From Holophagaceae bacterium (GTDB lineage: Bacteria; Acidobacteriota; Holophagae; Holophagales; Holophagaceae): a DNA stretch of 6,783 nucleotides. Below are positions 6,446 through 6,783 of the stretch, in pieces (the first letter of the stretch is position 1; every line of letters starts with the position of its first letter). The position numbers and the translations under genes are program-made. The stretch covers positions 1 through 6,783 of the forward strand of contig JANXYT010000266.1 of assembly GCA_025355915.1 (NCBI GenBank). Reading direction: 5' to 3'. Under the pieces are notes generated by a model. The model was given only the letters and a program-made list of their open reading frames with translations, was not told the origin of the DNA and ran no database searches.

Positions 6446-6527
6446 GCTGGGGCCTGGGTTTGAGGTCTGTCCTTCGTTGACTTCCTGAAGTCGAATCCCC
6501 CCCAAAACGCGCACACGGAGGTTCTCC
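6446..6527. other. modC-rhodanese spacer with a short palindrome
   Basis: The 82-bp gap contains GACTTC (6479-6484) and GAAGTC (6487-6492), an inverted repeat separated by 2 nt, extendable by one wobble and one A-T pair. No T-run follows, so it is not a good terminator; it could be an operator or a weak stop. TTGACT at 6477-6482 resembles a -35 box, but no -10 is found at the right distance. The gap leaves it open whether the rhodanese gene has its own promoter. Confidence 0.45.
6517..6521 (+). promoter_or_regulatory. Ribosome binding site of the rhodanese-domain gene
   Basis: GGAGG stands 6 nt before the ATG at 6528, a strong and ideally spaced Shine-Dalgarno site that fixes the start. Confidence 0.85.
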
Positions 6528-6783
6528 ATGCGGCTCACTCTTCCACTTCTGTTCACCCTGGCCCTGCCGGTCCAGGCGCAGGATCCGCAGCTGTTCACCT
6601 TCGAACAGTACCTGCTCGACTTCGACTACAGCGAACGGCGCGATATGAAGGTCAGCAGCAAGGATCTGGTGAACCTCCTCAAGGAGAAGAAGGCCGTGCT
6701 GGTGGACATCCGGTTCAAGGAGGAGCACGCCGCCTGGCGCATGGGCTTCGGGCTGCACATCCCCCTAAACGAGTTGCCGAAGC
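6528..6783 (+). CDS. Secreted rhodanese-like domain protein, partial (C-terminus beyond right edge)
   Basis: The frame is open from the ATG at 6528 to the window edge, 85 codons. MRLTLPLLFTLALPVQA is a typical short Sec signal peptide with a likely cut after residue 17 (VQA before QD), so the mature protein would be exported. From about residue 55, LLKEKKAVLVDIRFKEEH, then WRMGFGLHIPLNELPK, match the first strand, the conserved D-x-R and the I/LPL-x-EL segment of rhodanese domains. The active-site cysteine loop comes later and lies outside the window, so sulfurtransferase activity cannot be assessed. Exported single-domain rhodaneses are thought to handle sulfane sulfur or act as redox or structural partners. 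It follows modABC in the same direction by 82 bp; a link with molybdoenzyme maturation is possible but unproven. Confidence 0.85.
   Translation, partial: MRLTLPLLFTLALPVQAQDPQLFTFEQYLLDFDYSERRDMKVSSKDLVNLLKEKKAVLVDIRFKEEHAAWRMGFGLHIPLNELPK

Noticed and set aside
5783..6598. Minus-strand open frame of 271 codons
   Set aside because: It is antisense to modC and the rhodanese start, both strongly supported.

Overview
This is high-GC bacterial DNA, probably from a Gram-negative: it carries a periplasmic-type molybdate-binding protein and short, tightly packed intergenic regions. I cannot assign a genus. The window has two parts with different histories.

The left part (1 to about 3390) looks like one end of an integrated element. 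A tyrosine recombinase gene runs leftward off the window edge (1-692, minus strand; its stop codon and catalytic domain are not visible). Across a 93-bp AT-rich divergent gap, a plus-strand pair follows: an AAA_14/DUF4143-type ATPase with a nuclease-like C-terminal motif (786-2255) and a RhuM-family protein with an N-terminal helix-turn-helix (2285-3307). Neither cargo gene has a clear Shine-Dalgarno sequence, unlike the genes to the right. Just after rhuM lies an AT-rich 30-bp near-perfect palindrome (3349-3378), which may mark a recombination or operator site near the element boundary.

The stretch between rhuM and modA (3308-3769) has no intact gene but is not featureless. It holds the palindrome, a strong nested G/C-rich hairpin flanked by a short direct repeat (3454-3527), and what reads as a frameshifted N-terminal remnant of a MOSC-domain protein (about 3592-3741). 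MOSC is the molybdenum-cofactor sulfurase C-terminal domain, which fits its place immediately upstream of modA.

The right part (3770-6445) is a compact modABC molybdate ABC transport operon: binding protein, permease (GTG start, 2 nt after modA) and ATPase with C-terminal TOBE region (overlapping modB by 8 nt). ModA captures molybdate outside the inner membrane, ModB forms the channel and ModC drives import. After an 82-bp gap a secreted rhodanese-domain protein begins with a strong ribosome binding site and runs off the right edge.
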